From a virus: a DNA stretch of 64,000 bases. The stretch spans positions 1-64,000 of the IMG/VR virus record IMGVR_UViG_3300009011_000001, one strand, 5' to 3'. Position numbers and translations under genes: made by a program. The notes beneath the pieces were generated by a model. The model did no database searches, had not been told where the DNA came from, and worked only from the letters and a program-made list of their open reading frames with translations. Of the stretch, positions 42,707-50,722 are shown one piece after another. How positions within the stretch are numbered: position 1 is the first letter of the stretch; each line of letters starts with the position of its first letter.

Positions 42707-44425
42707 ATGGCCGATAAAGAAATCAGATTGAGTAACGGCGACACGGTCATCGTTGCCGATCGCCGCAATGACACGCTGAACCTCAAAGACGTCTACAAAT
42801 ACCGCTTGACCGATAGCAGCAGTGAAATCGTTCGGGGTGAAGGTAAATACGTCCCTAAAGTCGACGACATGATTTACTCGTTCGACATCGGTTGGATGCG
42901 TGTTGCCCGTCTGGACGAATCCGATTATCACGTCGATCTGGTAATTTGGAAACTCCCAACCAACGATGACGACGTCGACAACCGTGATGAGTTGCTGGGG
43001 ATTGGCCCAGGTTCAACAAGCGAAAGCTACCGTGTCTACATCGACAGTCGTGTGTTCCCTCACCGTCTGGACATCAACTCCCGACTGCGGGCCTATTCCG
43101 ATACGGCTAAGGAAGTCCGTGTCTTTAAAGGCGACGACCCTTCTCCAACCGGCGAAGTGATTTCCGCAAACTACGATCCTGCAACCAAAGAGTATTTGGG
43201 CGACGCAATCCCAATGAAACTGGTTGCTACCGTTGAGGTGAACAACCTCGGCATCATGGCGCCGGCTTCCGGCTACACCACGGCCAATCTGAAGAACGGT
43301 GCTCCAGTTACTGTTGTGACTTACAACACGGCCGGTGCTCCAATCGATATCGCCCGCATGCTGGTGCACAACACCAACGTGATCCGTCACCCTGAGGATT
43401 ACGCCAAGCGCGTGAAGTCGATCGAACTGATCAGCCCGTACTTGTCGAAGACCGAGCCGAACACGCTGGAAGTGCCGATCAACGCCACTGTAGCGACGCT
43501 GTCGCTGCGTGCGAAGGTCACGTACACCAACGGCCTCACCAGTATCCAGGACGTCGTAGACGAGACCGCAAACGGCAAGTTCAAGCTGTTCGGTTTGATC
43601 TACTGGTCTCCTCAGATTCCTGGAGACGAGCAAGATCTGGAACTGTCGTACGCGTTGTCCGAAGGCGAGGAGTATTCCTACCTGCAGGGCGAAACTGCAA
43701 ACGGCATGGTGCAGGTCTCGTACAAGATCCGAGCGAAAGCTCTCGATCCTGCATTCACTCTGAAACTGTTCTCTTTCCCAGTGTGGAAGAACAACGTCCA
43801 GGGTTATGTACTGGAACACTGGATCTGCGACCTGGCTCGTCAAGTGACTCGTCGTGCTCCAGCGGCTGCCATTCAGCTGATCGATGGCTTCTCGGCATTC
43901 GATGGTCTGGATTACCTGACCAACCAGCGCATCCGTTTCGGTGTGGATCTGTCGGTAGTCGATCCTGCCTACGGCGGTCACACGTTTGCTCAGCTGGTTC
44001 AAATCTCCTTGCTGCGTGATGGCGGCATTGCAGGCTTGAGCAACTGGAAAGTCAAGTTCTCTGGCAACCAGGCTGAGTGGTACGGCGATCACCTGCAGGC
44101 TTCTGTTCGGGCAACCTTCAGTGGGCTGTCGACGATCAACATCGGCAACAACCTTGGCGACAAGCAAACCTTCCTCGACAAGGTGTACTACAACGCTGCG
44201 CCTCTGTACGACATCCAGACGGAAAACAAGGCTCCAGAACCTACGCACTTCATCATCTGCACGAAGACGCGTGAGTTCGAATTTCCACTGTCTCAGTGGA
44301 ATCAGGACCTGACCTTCGTCAATGATCTGACCGAGGGCCAGACGATTTACGTTAAGTGGATCAAACGCATGATCAATGCGGATCTTCAACTTGGCGTGAG
44401 TGGTTTGATCTTGCACGCAGTCTGA
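42707..44425 (+). CDS. Virion-type structural protein, 572 residues
   Basis: Start placed at ATG 42707 (MADKEIRLSNGDTVIV); the in-frame ATG at 42668 sits in a hairpin and has no ribosome site. Site strength before 42707 is weak too (CGAG). The body alternates beta-strand segments (YRVYIDSRVFPHRLDINSR) with Ig-like linkers, and ends in a beta-rich domain (FEFPLSQWNQDLTF... ADLQLGVSGLIL). Likely a tail fibre, baseplate or decoration protein. The next gene is terminase, separated by a hairpin. No specific family recognised. Confidence 0.72.
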   Translation: MADKEIRLSNGDTVIVADRRNDTLNLKDVYKYRLTDSSSEIVRGEGKYVPKVDDMIYSFDIGWMRVARLDESDYHVDLVIWKLPTNDDDVDNRDELLGIGPGSTSESYRVYIDSRVFPHRLDINSRLRAYSDTAKEVRVFKGDDPSPTGEVISANYDPATKEYLGDAIPMKLVATVEVNNLGIMAPASGYTTANLKNGAPVTVVTYNTAGAPIDIARMLVHNTNVIRHPEDYAKRVKSIELISPYLSKTEPNTLEVPINATVATLSLRAKVTYTNGLTSIQDVVDETANGKFKLFGLIYWSPQIPGDEQDLELSYALSEGEEYSYLQGETANGMVQVSYKIRAKALDPAFTLKLFSFPVWKNNVQGYVLEHWICDLARQVTRRAPAAAIQLIDGFSAFDGLDYLTNQRIRFGVDLSVVDPAYGGHTFAQLVQISLLRDGGIAGLSNWKVKFSGNQAEWYGDHLQASVRATFSGLSTINIGNNLGDKQTFLDKVYYNAAPLYDIQTENKAPEPTHFIICTKTREFEFPLSQWNQDLTFVNDLTEGQTIYVKWIKRMINADLQLGVSGLILHAV

Positions 44426-44434
44426 CGTAAGCCA

Positions 44435-44458
44435 CCATGGGAGGGCAACCTCCCATGG
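44435..44458 (+). terminator. Hairpin before terminase gene
   Basis: CCATGGGAGG-GCAA-CCTCCCATGG, a 10-bp perfect stem, 10 nt after the stop at 44425 and 26 nt before the terminase ATG. No strong U-tract, so it may act as a partial terminator or processing site. Confidence 0.7.
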
Positions 44459-44483
44459 TTGTTACTATGCCGTAGGAGCAAAC

Positions 44484-46646
44484 ATGGCTATTTTGTATAA
44501 GAAGGATTGGGAGAAATACCCAACTGCAATCGCTAACGTCTACTCGCCCAATGAGTCCTGGGTGCAGATGGCGTTCAAATTAAAAGAGATGGGTGTAAAC
44601 AACTGGGAGTGGCCTCTCACTCTGATCCAGCCTCAATTGGTGGGCGTCGATATCTGGTCTCCTGACCTGACACTCAACCAGCAGATCATGATTCTGAACG
44701 AATGCGAATGGAACCCGTGGTACGTTCTTCGTGAAGTAATGCGTGTGCCAGCAAAGTCTGGTGGTGGTTTTAACTACCTTGGGGCTAACCGAGGCAACCT
44801 TGCGTTGTTCTGGTGTTTCTTCAACTCGTTCATGGTTTACCTGCAGCAGATCCGTCAGACAGGTAAGTCACTTAACGTTCGCATCCTCGTTGTTGCGTGG
44901 CACACGTTCTGGGCGCGTGGCGCTCAGCACATCCTCTTCACCAAGTCTGACCTGCGTGTTGAAGAGATTAAGGAATACAAGCTGATCCGCAGCCTGATTC
45001 CTGAGTGGATGTGGGAGCCGCACTACAAAGACTCGGACAACCAAACTGCGTTCACCACCCTGTCTCGTGGCAACACCACCAAGACCTACATTCCTGCAAC
45101 CGATGAGGAAGGTGCGAACAAAGTGGGGCGCGGTACAACCCCTACTCTGGTGACGGGTGACGAAGGTCCCTTCTTGAAGCACGCTCGGATTTCGATTGTG
45201 GCACTGTTGTCTGCAACCGGTGCATCGTTCCGTGAAGCTGAAGCGAAGGGCGCAATGTTTGGCGTTATCTTCACCACTACCGCAGGCGACTTGTCGACGG
45301 AGTCCGGTAAGTACTTCTACAACAAGATCAAACGCATGTCGATGCACTTCGCAGAGTTCCTCTACGACTGTGCCAACCGGGATGAGGCAATCGCCACCAT
45401 TCTGGCTAACGGGGCTAAAGAAGAACCTCGTGTCGACATTACATTCAGCCACAGACAGCTGGGTATCTTGGACAGTGATCTTCGCAAGATGATTGCGCGT
45501 TCGTCCGGTGAAGTGGACCAGGTGAAGCGAGACTATCTGAACCAATGGACGTTCGGTAGTGCCGCTTGCCCTATTCCTCAGGACATCCTCGACAAGATCC
45601 GTAAAGGGATCAACGACCAGCCGCTGAACGACCGTAACGGCAAGAACCAGTTCATCATTCGCTATCACTTGCCGATTGCTCAGGTTATCGCGCGTCGCAC
45701 CATTCTGGGCATGGATACCTCGAACGCTATCGGTCGAGATGCTATTTCCGGGATCCTGTCCGATGTGGAAACTGGCGAGACATTGGCAGCGTTTACTGTC
45801 AGCGAATCGAACCTCAGTATCTTCACCATGTGGCTGGCTGACTTGTTTGAACTCTGGCCTTTGATGACCTTGGTTCCAGAAGCCAAATCGTCGTGGGACG
45901 GTATTCGGGATCGTTTGCTGATCGAACTGCCTTCTCGCGGTATCGACCCAGGTCGTCGTATCTACAGCCGCGTTGTCGATGATGCTGAAAGCAGTGAATC
46001 GGATCGCCGTCGTTATCGAGAGTATTCGCAAGGTGTTCCGAGCGAACGTAAGTACGCACCGCACCGTAACCAATTCGGTTTCCCAACCAGCGGCACACTT
46101 CGTGAGTCGATGTACGGCGAAATCCTGCGTGAAGCTACCAAGAATGGACCAGGTCTGATTCGTGACCAAATCCTGATCGATGAATTGTCGAGTCTTGTAA
46201 TGAAACGTGGCCGTATTGACCACGCTGCATCTGGACACGATGACCACGTAATCTCTTGGCTGATGAACCAGTGGTTCCTGCGGTATGCGCGTAACTACGA
46301 TCACTACGGCATTCCTTCTCAGTCGGTACTGTCCCGTCTGCGTCATGCTGCTGTGGCTGATGATCCAAAAGAAACTTCAAGGATGATGAAGCAGGAAAAG
46401 CTCAAGCGTCAGGTTGCCGAGCTGGAAGCCCGGATCGAGAATGCGAAATCCGCAATGGAAATCGCGTACTACCAAACCCGTGTGAACTCTCTGCGGTCGG
46501 AAATGACTGAGGAAGACAACAGTCAGATCGACAGTGTGGATCGCGCATCCGAACGGAGTCGCGAAGTACGGCAGAACTATGCCAAAGAGAAATACCGCAA
46601 CACCTCAATCGCAGAGCAAATTCGCCCTACTTGGTTGAGAAGGTAA
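44484..46646 (+). CDS. Terminase large subunit (TerL)
   Basis: A 720-residue protein, ATG 44484 with GGAG. Walker A QIRQTGKS (K128), Walker B TLVTGDEGPF (D226 with E227 as catalytic carboxylate), and a coupling segment TGAS. The nuclease half has D411 in ILGMDTSNAIG, acidic residues in VPEAKSSWDG, and a final aspartate pair in GHDDHVISWLMNQW: the RNase H-fold nuclease that cuts concatemers. The C-terminal ~90 residues are a charged coiled coil (KLKRQVAELEARIENAKSAME). It pumps DNA into the prohead. A small-subunit gene is not identified nearby. The gene corresponds to phiKZ gp25 by position, from memory. Confidence 0.93.
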   Translation: MAILYKKDWEKYPTAIANVYSPNESWVQMAFKLKEMGVNNWEWPLTLIQPQLVGVDIWSPDLTLNQQIMILNECEWNPWYVLREVMRVPAKSGGGFNYLGANRGNLALFWCFFNSFMVYLQQIRQTGKSLNVRILVVAWHTFWARGAQHILFTKSDLRVEEIKEYKLIRSLIPEWMWEPHYKDSDNQTAFTTLSRGNTTKTYIPATDEEGANKVGRGTTPTLVTGDEGPFLKHARISIVALLSATGASFREAEAKGAMFGVIFTTTAGDLSTESGKYFYNKIKRMSMHFAEFLYDCANRDEAIATILANGAKEEPRVDITFSHRQLGILDSDLRKMIARSSGEVDQVKRDYLNQWTFGSAACPIPQDILDKIRKGINDQPLNDRNGKNQFIIRYHLPIAQVIARRTILGMDTSNAIGRDAISGILSDVETGETLAAFTVSESNLSIFTMWLADLFELWPLMTLVPEAKSSWDGIRDRLLIELPSRGIDPGRRIYSRVVDDAESSESDRRRYREYSQGVPSERKYAPHRNQFGFPTSGTLRESMYGEILREATKNGPGLIRDQILIDELSSLVMKRGRIDHAASGHDDHVISWLMNQWFLRYARNYDHYGIPSQSVLSRLRHAAVADDPKETSRMMKQEKLKRQVAELEARIENAKSAMEIAYYQTRVNSLRSEMTEEDNSQIDSVDRASERSREVRQNYAKEKYRNTSIAEQIRPTWLRR

Positions 46647-46649
46647 CGA

Positions 46650-46682
46650 CATACAGCCCGGCCGCAATGGCCGGGCTGTATG
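46650..46682. terminator. Bidirectional hairpin after terminase
   Basis: CATACAGCCCGGCC / GGCCGGGCTGTATG (14 bp, loop GCAAT) fills the gap between convergent stops at 46646 and 46686. Almost identical to the hairpin at 36015. Confidence 0.82.
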
Positions 46683-46685
46683 CTG

Positions 46686-47906
46686 TCAGGCTCTCCAGCG
46701 GTGCATTGTCCATGCCCGCATCAACACGTAAAGCAGTACTGCGTTTCGAACAGATGCGATGAGTACGGCGTTCTTCGATCGGATGGCATTGGATACAACA
46801 CCCTCGGTCAATTCGCGCAGCTCAAGGATCATTGGGTTGGTTGTCCGACTTGCCTGATACAGCGCTCGCATTTTACGCAGAAGTCCCGGCACGTCGCTTT
46901 GAGATTGCATCGTGGTAGGGTTCTTTGCCAGATAGTCGAACGCATGTTGCAGAACCAGCTCACAGATGCGCTGTATGCGCTTGTCAGCTCGAACAGACGA
47001 GTTCTCGGACATGTACGTCAATGTGGTAACGAGCGCGCTACGCGGCATTGTAGTGACTGCGCTGGAAATCAGGTCCACCATCTCAGGAACGATGAAGCTG
47101 TTCTTATCTGGGACAGTGTCCAGGATGTAGCGCACGTATTTACTGGTCAGCCGGCTCTTGTCCCGAACCTTCAGCTCGCCATCCAGCTCAATGGTTGAGC
47201 TGGCATTACGCATCTGCATTGATGGATCGTTCTTCACCATTTCGAACACGTCACGCACATTCTTGATGATGTCCTTGATTCGACCTTGGATGTCGTTCGA
47301 CATGTAGTCAATCTTGTCCGTGAAGTCAATCAGGTTCTTGTAGTGCAGACCACCTTTGCGCACGATGTCTTCAGACCGTTGTCTCAGCAGTGCGCCCCAG
47401 CTACCAGCAACCTTCAGACCGAAGCGTTTGTTCAACGCAGCGTAAGTGGCCTCAGCAATAGCAGGGTCGGCATCGTACTTGAAGAAGTGGGTCATGATCG
47501 AAGTCGTGTGTTTGTACTGCAGAACCAGTGCGCATTCAAAGGCGCCGTGATGCCGCTCGTCTTCGTTGAGCTTATCGCTCGTCAGGAACCGGTGGATCAT
47601 GTATAGACAAGACATGTTGAAAACGTCGGAGGAGACGTGGCGATGGGTCACAACCTCTGGAAGTTCATGCAGCTCATCTTCCAGGTAATGTTCATCCACC
47701 TCCATGATCTCTTGGAACCAGCGGTGTCTATCCTCGTCTTTAAATCGAATCGGGTGAACGCCCATCAAGTTACCGCCAAAGAAAGCGATGTGGGATTCGT
47801 TCTTCGTTGCAAAGCGCTGCTCGTACTCCTCGACTCGCTTGAGAAGTTTCTTGTCAAAGACAAGATGCGAGCAGTGACTATCAAATACGCTCTTGATGTT
47901 GTTCAT
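46686..47906 (-). CDS. Conserved-looking protein of unknown function, 406 residues
   Basis: ATG 47906 on the minus strand with GAG upstream. A helical protein with a His-rich central region (ELPEVVTHRHVSSDVF; LNEDERHHGAFECALVLQYKH) and long helices (IQGRIKDIIKNVRDVFEMVKND). It ends ARTWM-type: VLMRAWTMHRWRA. No catalytic motif recognised; the histidines do not form a known metal site. It lies alone on the minus strand, convergent to terminase and divergent from the double-CxxC gene. A virion or packaging-related role is possible from position only. Confidence 0.76.
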   Translation of the reverse strand: MNNIKSVFDSHCSHLVFDKKLLKRVEEYEQRFATKNESHIAFFGGNLMGVHPIRFKDEDRHRWFQEIMEVDEHYLEDELHELPEVVTHRHVSSDVFNMSCLYMIHRFLTSDKLNEDERHHGAFECALVLQYKHTTSIMTHFFKYDADPAIAEATYAALNKRFGLKVAGSWGALLRQRSEDIVRKGGLHYKNLIDFTDKIDYMSNDIQGRIKDIIKNVRDVFEMVKNDPSMQMRNASSTIELDGELKVRDKSRLTSKYVRYILDTVPDKNSFIVPEMVDLISSAVTTMPRSALVTTLTYMSENSSVRADKRIQRICELVLQHAFDYLAKNPTTMQSQSDVPGLLRKMRALYQASRTTNPMILELRELTEGVVSNAIRSKNAVLIASVRNAVLLYVLMRAWTMHRWRA

Positions 47907-47953
47907 TAGAATCTCGGCTAAAGAAGAGGCCTAGTTGTGTTCACAAGATAGAG

Positions 47954-47980
47954 TTAAAAGTAACTGAATCACACATAACT
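47954..47980 (+). promoter_or_regulatory. Promoter-like motif, TCACACAT family (copy 5)
   Basis: GTTAAA, 10 nt, TCACACATAACT (47969-47980), 32 nt before the ATG at 48013. It heads the whole plus-strand small-gene region after a strand switch. Spacing and both halves match copies 1 and 2 well. Confidence 0.62.
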
Positions 47981-48012
47981 ACCGAGACAAACCAACGTAG
48001 GGGGATTGTTAC

Positions 48013-48180
48013 ATGATGGTAATCAACAAGCCTGTAGGTACGCAACAAAGGCTGCGAAACGGGGAGGAAGAAGATTGCGACACCTGCAATCGTAAAGCCT
48101 CTGTAAAGCTGACAGAAGAAACTGGTAACGGTTTCTACTGCGAAGACTGTTTGGAAAAGGCAGTCGAAAAACAGAAGTAA
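48013..48180 (+). CDS. 55-residue double-CxxC (zinc-ribbon-like) protein
   Basis: ATG 48013 (or the next codon) follows AGGGGG. The protein begins MMVINKPVGTQQ and carries CDTC at residues 22-25 and CEDC at 43-46, with a Lys-rich tail. CxxC-x17-CxxC is the spacing of a small zinc-binding ribbon; a phage-host interaction or transcription-modulating role is possible. Its own promoter-like motif and strong ribosome site support expression. Too short for many gene-calling cutoffs. Function unknown. Confidence 0.78.
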   Translation: MMVINKPVGTQQRLRNGEEEDCDTCNRKASVKLTEETGNGFYCEDCLEKAVEKQK

Positions 48181-48209
48181 TCATCAACAAAATACGGGAA
48201 GTAACATCC

Positions 48210-48854
48210 ATGATTGGTGTAAACGAAAGTAAAGGCTCGATCCAGGTTCAGAGCGCGTTTTCCATCGTCAAACACATGTTGTCCGATCCAGAAGAATTTG
48301 ACCGGGAGTTCCGCACAGCACCAACCGAACAGTACGACACCAGCTTTCTCGATTACCCCGTCCCTGATTTCCAGATCAGCGAGGACGAGTTCGCCAGCAT
48401 CATGCGCGGCGAGCGCCAAGAGGTTCAGGAACCTGCCCCAATTTTCATGGGCTTATCTGAACCACGCATCATCGCAGTAGAAAAACGACCAGAAATCGAG
48501 TGCAATGATTACCGGACTCGAGTGGTCGATAGTAAAGGTCGGGTTTCGGTGGGGCTTCATTACCGCCACAACCAGACCTGGAGTATGGTCGACTCCCTCA
48601 TCACCTACTTCGACATTCTCGACAAGATGCCGGGCGAAGAGTTCGTTGAAGAAAAGCGTTGTGATTTTTACAAACTCATGCTCAGTAAGGCGACTGAGTT
48701 GTTCATCCTCGAAGACCTGGGTTTTATCCTGGCTCTCAAAAAGGCTGAGTACCGGGCTAACTGGCTAGTTCAGTCCCACGAAGAAGAAAACGAAGCAGAC
48801 GACATGGCAGTAGTACTGCCGAGCGGTAAACGAATCATTTTTGACGATTTCTAA
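48210..48854 (+). CDS. Hypothetical acidic protein, 214 residues
   Basis: ATG 48210 with GGAAG. An acidic N-terminal half (SDPEEFDREFRTAPTEQYDTSFLDYPVP; SEDEFASIMRGERQEVQEPAP), then a helical domain (WSMVDSLITYFDILDKM) and an acidic tail. Looks soluble. It is translated just ahead of 48865, probably in one transcript. No family recognised. Confidence 0.75.
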   Translation: MIGVNESKGSIQVQSAFSIVKHMLSDPEEFDREFRTAPTEQYDTSFLDYPVPDFQISEDEFASIMRGERQEVQEPAPIFMGLSEPRIIAVEKRPEIECNDYRTRVVDSKGRVSVGLHYRHNQTWSMVDSLITYFDILDKMPGEEFVEEKRCDFYKLMLSKATELFILEDLGFILALKKAEYRANWLVQSHEEENEADDMAVVLPSGKRIIFDDF

Positions 48855-48864
48855 GGACGCATCC

Positions 48865-49326
48865 ATGAGTGCTTTCAATATTGCAGGCTTCTCTCTGGCG
48901 CAACAACTGGTTGGCGAAGCTGTCGATCCGACTGTGTTGTCCAAACCTGGTGTCATCGTGGTGCAAGACATTAACACCGAAAAGTTTGCAGTCTCTGACA
49001 CGCCGGACCTGTTCGGCTCGTTGAGTCTGCTGGCTCAAGGTTTGAACTTCAACAAGGTCTTTGAGAACCTCTATCACAAAGCCACTGCCGAGAATGTCCG
49101 CATTTTCTATCGGCAGATTCCAACACTCGGCCAAGCCTCGGAGTTTGAACTCACCCGAGCGCATTGCCGTTTGGCGCTGATGGGTGAACTCGCTCCTCCT
49201 GGTCAGGACGAGGCTGCCTACACGAAGATGAAGCAGTTGTCTGAACGCAACACAAAGTACTTCGAGTACCTGTGTCAGAAAATTCCTTCGCTGCGTGAGC
49301 GCATGGAGAAGTTCAATGTCCGCTAA
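48865..49326 (+). CDS. Hypothetical protein, 153 residues
   Basis: ATG 48865 with AAGGA, 10 nt after the previous stop; the frame is open from 48841. Mixed alpha/beta N-terminal part (GVIVVQDINTEKFAVSD) then helices (FELTRAHCRLALMGELAPPG) and a charged end. It overlaps the next gene by 11 nt. Function unknown. Confidence 0.75.
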   Translation: MSAFNIAGFSLAQQLVGEAVDPTVLSKPGVIVVQDINTEKFAVSDTPDLFGSLSLLAQGLNFNKVFENLYHKATAENVRIFYRQIPTLGQASEFELTRAHCRLALMGELAPPGQDEAAYTKMKQLSERNTKYFEYLCQKIPSLRERMEKFNVR

Positions 49327-49660
49327 TCAAACGGATATCCTGGTCTTTCCTCGAAACCTGGACAGTGGCCGGCTGAAATCTGAGGAGGGTACGCTTGGCG
49401 TGTTCTCCAAAGAACAACAGTCGGTCATCTTGAAGTTCTTGGAGTTCTTCAAAGGGAAGACTTACATTCCCGAGACTGTACTCCACCGCTGGCTAGAAGA
49501 GCTTCAAGAAGCGCTCCCGTCTGCCGATCGTCGTGGTCTCCGCCGCATTGCCGGCGAAGGCCTTGGCTATCGCGGATGGCGCCCTTTGCTGAATCGTCGC
49601 TGTACGCTTGAAATGCATCAAACTCGTCGCCGTAAGCTGCAGAAAGCAGCACAACGCTAA
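49316..49660 (+). CDS. Hypothetical basic protein, 114 residues
   Basis: ATG 49316 overlaps the previous gene, with GGAG upstream. The C-terminal half is strongly basic (ADRRGLRRIAGEGLGYRGWR, then RRRKLQKAAQR), which fits nucleic-acid binding. The middle (FSKEQQSVILKFLEFFKGKTYIPETVLHRWLEEL) looks like a small helical domain. Closed by the hairpin at 49663. A DNA- or RNA-binding role is inference from charge only. Confidence 0.74.
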   Translation: MSANQTDILVFPRNLDSGRLKSEEGTLGVFSKEQQSVILKFLEFFKGKTYIPETVLHRWLEELQEALPSADRRGLRRIAGEGLGYRGWRPLLNRRCTLEMHQTRRRKLQKAAQR

Positions 49661-49662
49661 AT

Positions 49663-49684
49663 GCCGGGCGGAGATCCGCCCGGC
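49663..49684 (+). terminator. Compact hairpin after basic gene
   Basis: GCCGGGCGGA and TCCGCCCGGC form a perfect stem with a minimal loop, 2 nt after the stop at 49660, followed by TTCTTATCCC. Possible terminator. Confidence 0.65.
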
Positions 49685-49709
49685 TTCTTATCCCATTCTG
49701 GAGATTACA

Positions 49710-50480
49710 ATGAACTATCTGTCGACCGCTGAACAACAAGTTTATAAAGCCTTTACCAACTGGACACCGCGCCCTTTCAGCAAAGCCGATGAACTGGTCG
49801 CCGATATCGTTCAGGCTAACGAAGATTTTGTCAACGTTGCCGTCGTTGGCTCACCTTTCAAGAAGGAAGAAATCGAAAAGCTGGGCGTTCGTCGCGCTCA
49901 ACTGGTTGCTCGAATCGCTATCGTGTTCGGCTATTCGGAAGAGCGGAACAAGTTGGCGCTCGCCGCACTGACCGAAGCCCACGCCGTTCGTCGCCTGCTG
50001 GACATGTATCCGAACGTTCGGGTAAACCGTCTGGCTGCCGAAAAACCAACCAAGGGCCAGTTGGCCTTTGCTCTGGCCGGTCGTCCAGAGACCGAACTTC
50101 TGGGCGCCAAGGCCTGGTTCGGCGATATCGTGAAGGCACTGAAGCAAATCCACAAACTGCCAGACTATTACCTGGTCTACAGCGGTGTGGGTCCGACCAA
50201 AGCCATCATCCATCGCGCAGCTATCGAAACCAAGAACCCGCTGCTTTACGGCATGGCGGTTCCGGCCGCTGCGCAGAAAGCGATCATTGCGCTGTTCAAT
50301 GTTCGTGAACTGCGCCATCTGCGCACCATCCTGGAGTGGGATCTGCATCTGGACGAAACCTTCAACGGTGGTGAAACCGTGGCCATTGCCAGTCGCACAC
50401 TGGAAGGCTTCCTGCAAAACCACCGTCTGCTAGATTTCGATCACTGCGGACACAAGGCCACCTTCTTCACGAAGCTGTAA
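49710..50480 (+). CDS. Hypothetical protein, 256 residues
   Basis: ATG 49710 (MNYLSTAEQQVYKAF) with GGAG; the upstream open frame passes through the hairpin and is rejected. Helix-rich protein with leucine/alanine repeats (RRLLDMYPNVRVNRL; AKAWFGDIVKALKQIHKL) and a C-terminal HCGHKATFFTKL segment. Codon use is strongly biased as in well-expressed genes. No family recognised. Confidence 0.77.
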   Translation: MNYLSTAEQQVYKAFTNWTPRPFSKADELVADIVQANEDFVNVAVVGSPFKKEEIEKLGVRRAQLVARIAIVFGYSEERNKLALAALTEAHAVRRLLDMYPNVRVNRLAAEKPTKGQLAFALAGRPETELLGAKAWFGDIVKALKQIHKLPDYYLVYSGVGPTKAIIHRAAIETKNPLLYGMAVPAAAQKAIIALFNVRELRHLRTILEWDLHLDETFNGGETVAIASRTLEGFLQNHRLLDFDHCGHKATFFTKL

Positions 50481-50483
50481 GCC

Positions 50484-50714
50484 ATGAAATACATCCTGCT
50501 TAGCATTATCCAGACCCTGTCTTCAGAAGGTAGTTCCACTTCTCAAGAGCATATGGTTCTGGACAGCCCAATGGCCTGCAAGCAAATGCAGCAGATCATG
50601 ATTCCAACCCCAACGTCCTCGACGGACACAACCGTTATCAAAGTATCGAAGTCCTCGGTTTCCGGACAAAACTTTGAAACGACTCACACTTTAATTTGCT
50701 CTCCTCAGGGCTAA
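50484..50714 (+). CDS. Small hypothetical protein, 76 residues
   Basis: ATG 50484 lies 3 nt after the previous stop with only a weak ribosome site, so it is probably translated by coupling. The sequence is Ser/Thr-rich (TLSSEGSSTSQEHMV; IPTPTSSTDTTVIKV) with a hydrophobic start. It ends 9 nt before the next gene. Function unknown; coding status moderate. Confidence 0.6.
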   Translation: MKYILLSIIQTLSSEGSSTSQEHMVLDSPMACKQMQQIMIPTPTSSTDTTVIKVSKSSVSGQNFETTHTLICSPQG

Positions 50715-50722
50715 GGATTTAC

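Noticed and set aside
44868-46346. Minus-strand ORF of 492 codons opposite terminase
   Set aside because: The plus strand encodes Walker A, Walker B and nuclease motifs of TerL; the opposite ORF has none.
4257-46682. CRISPR-like array from repeated hairpin words
   Set aside because: The repeated elements are palindromic hairpins at gene ends, far apart, with no regular spacers.
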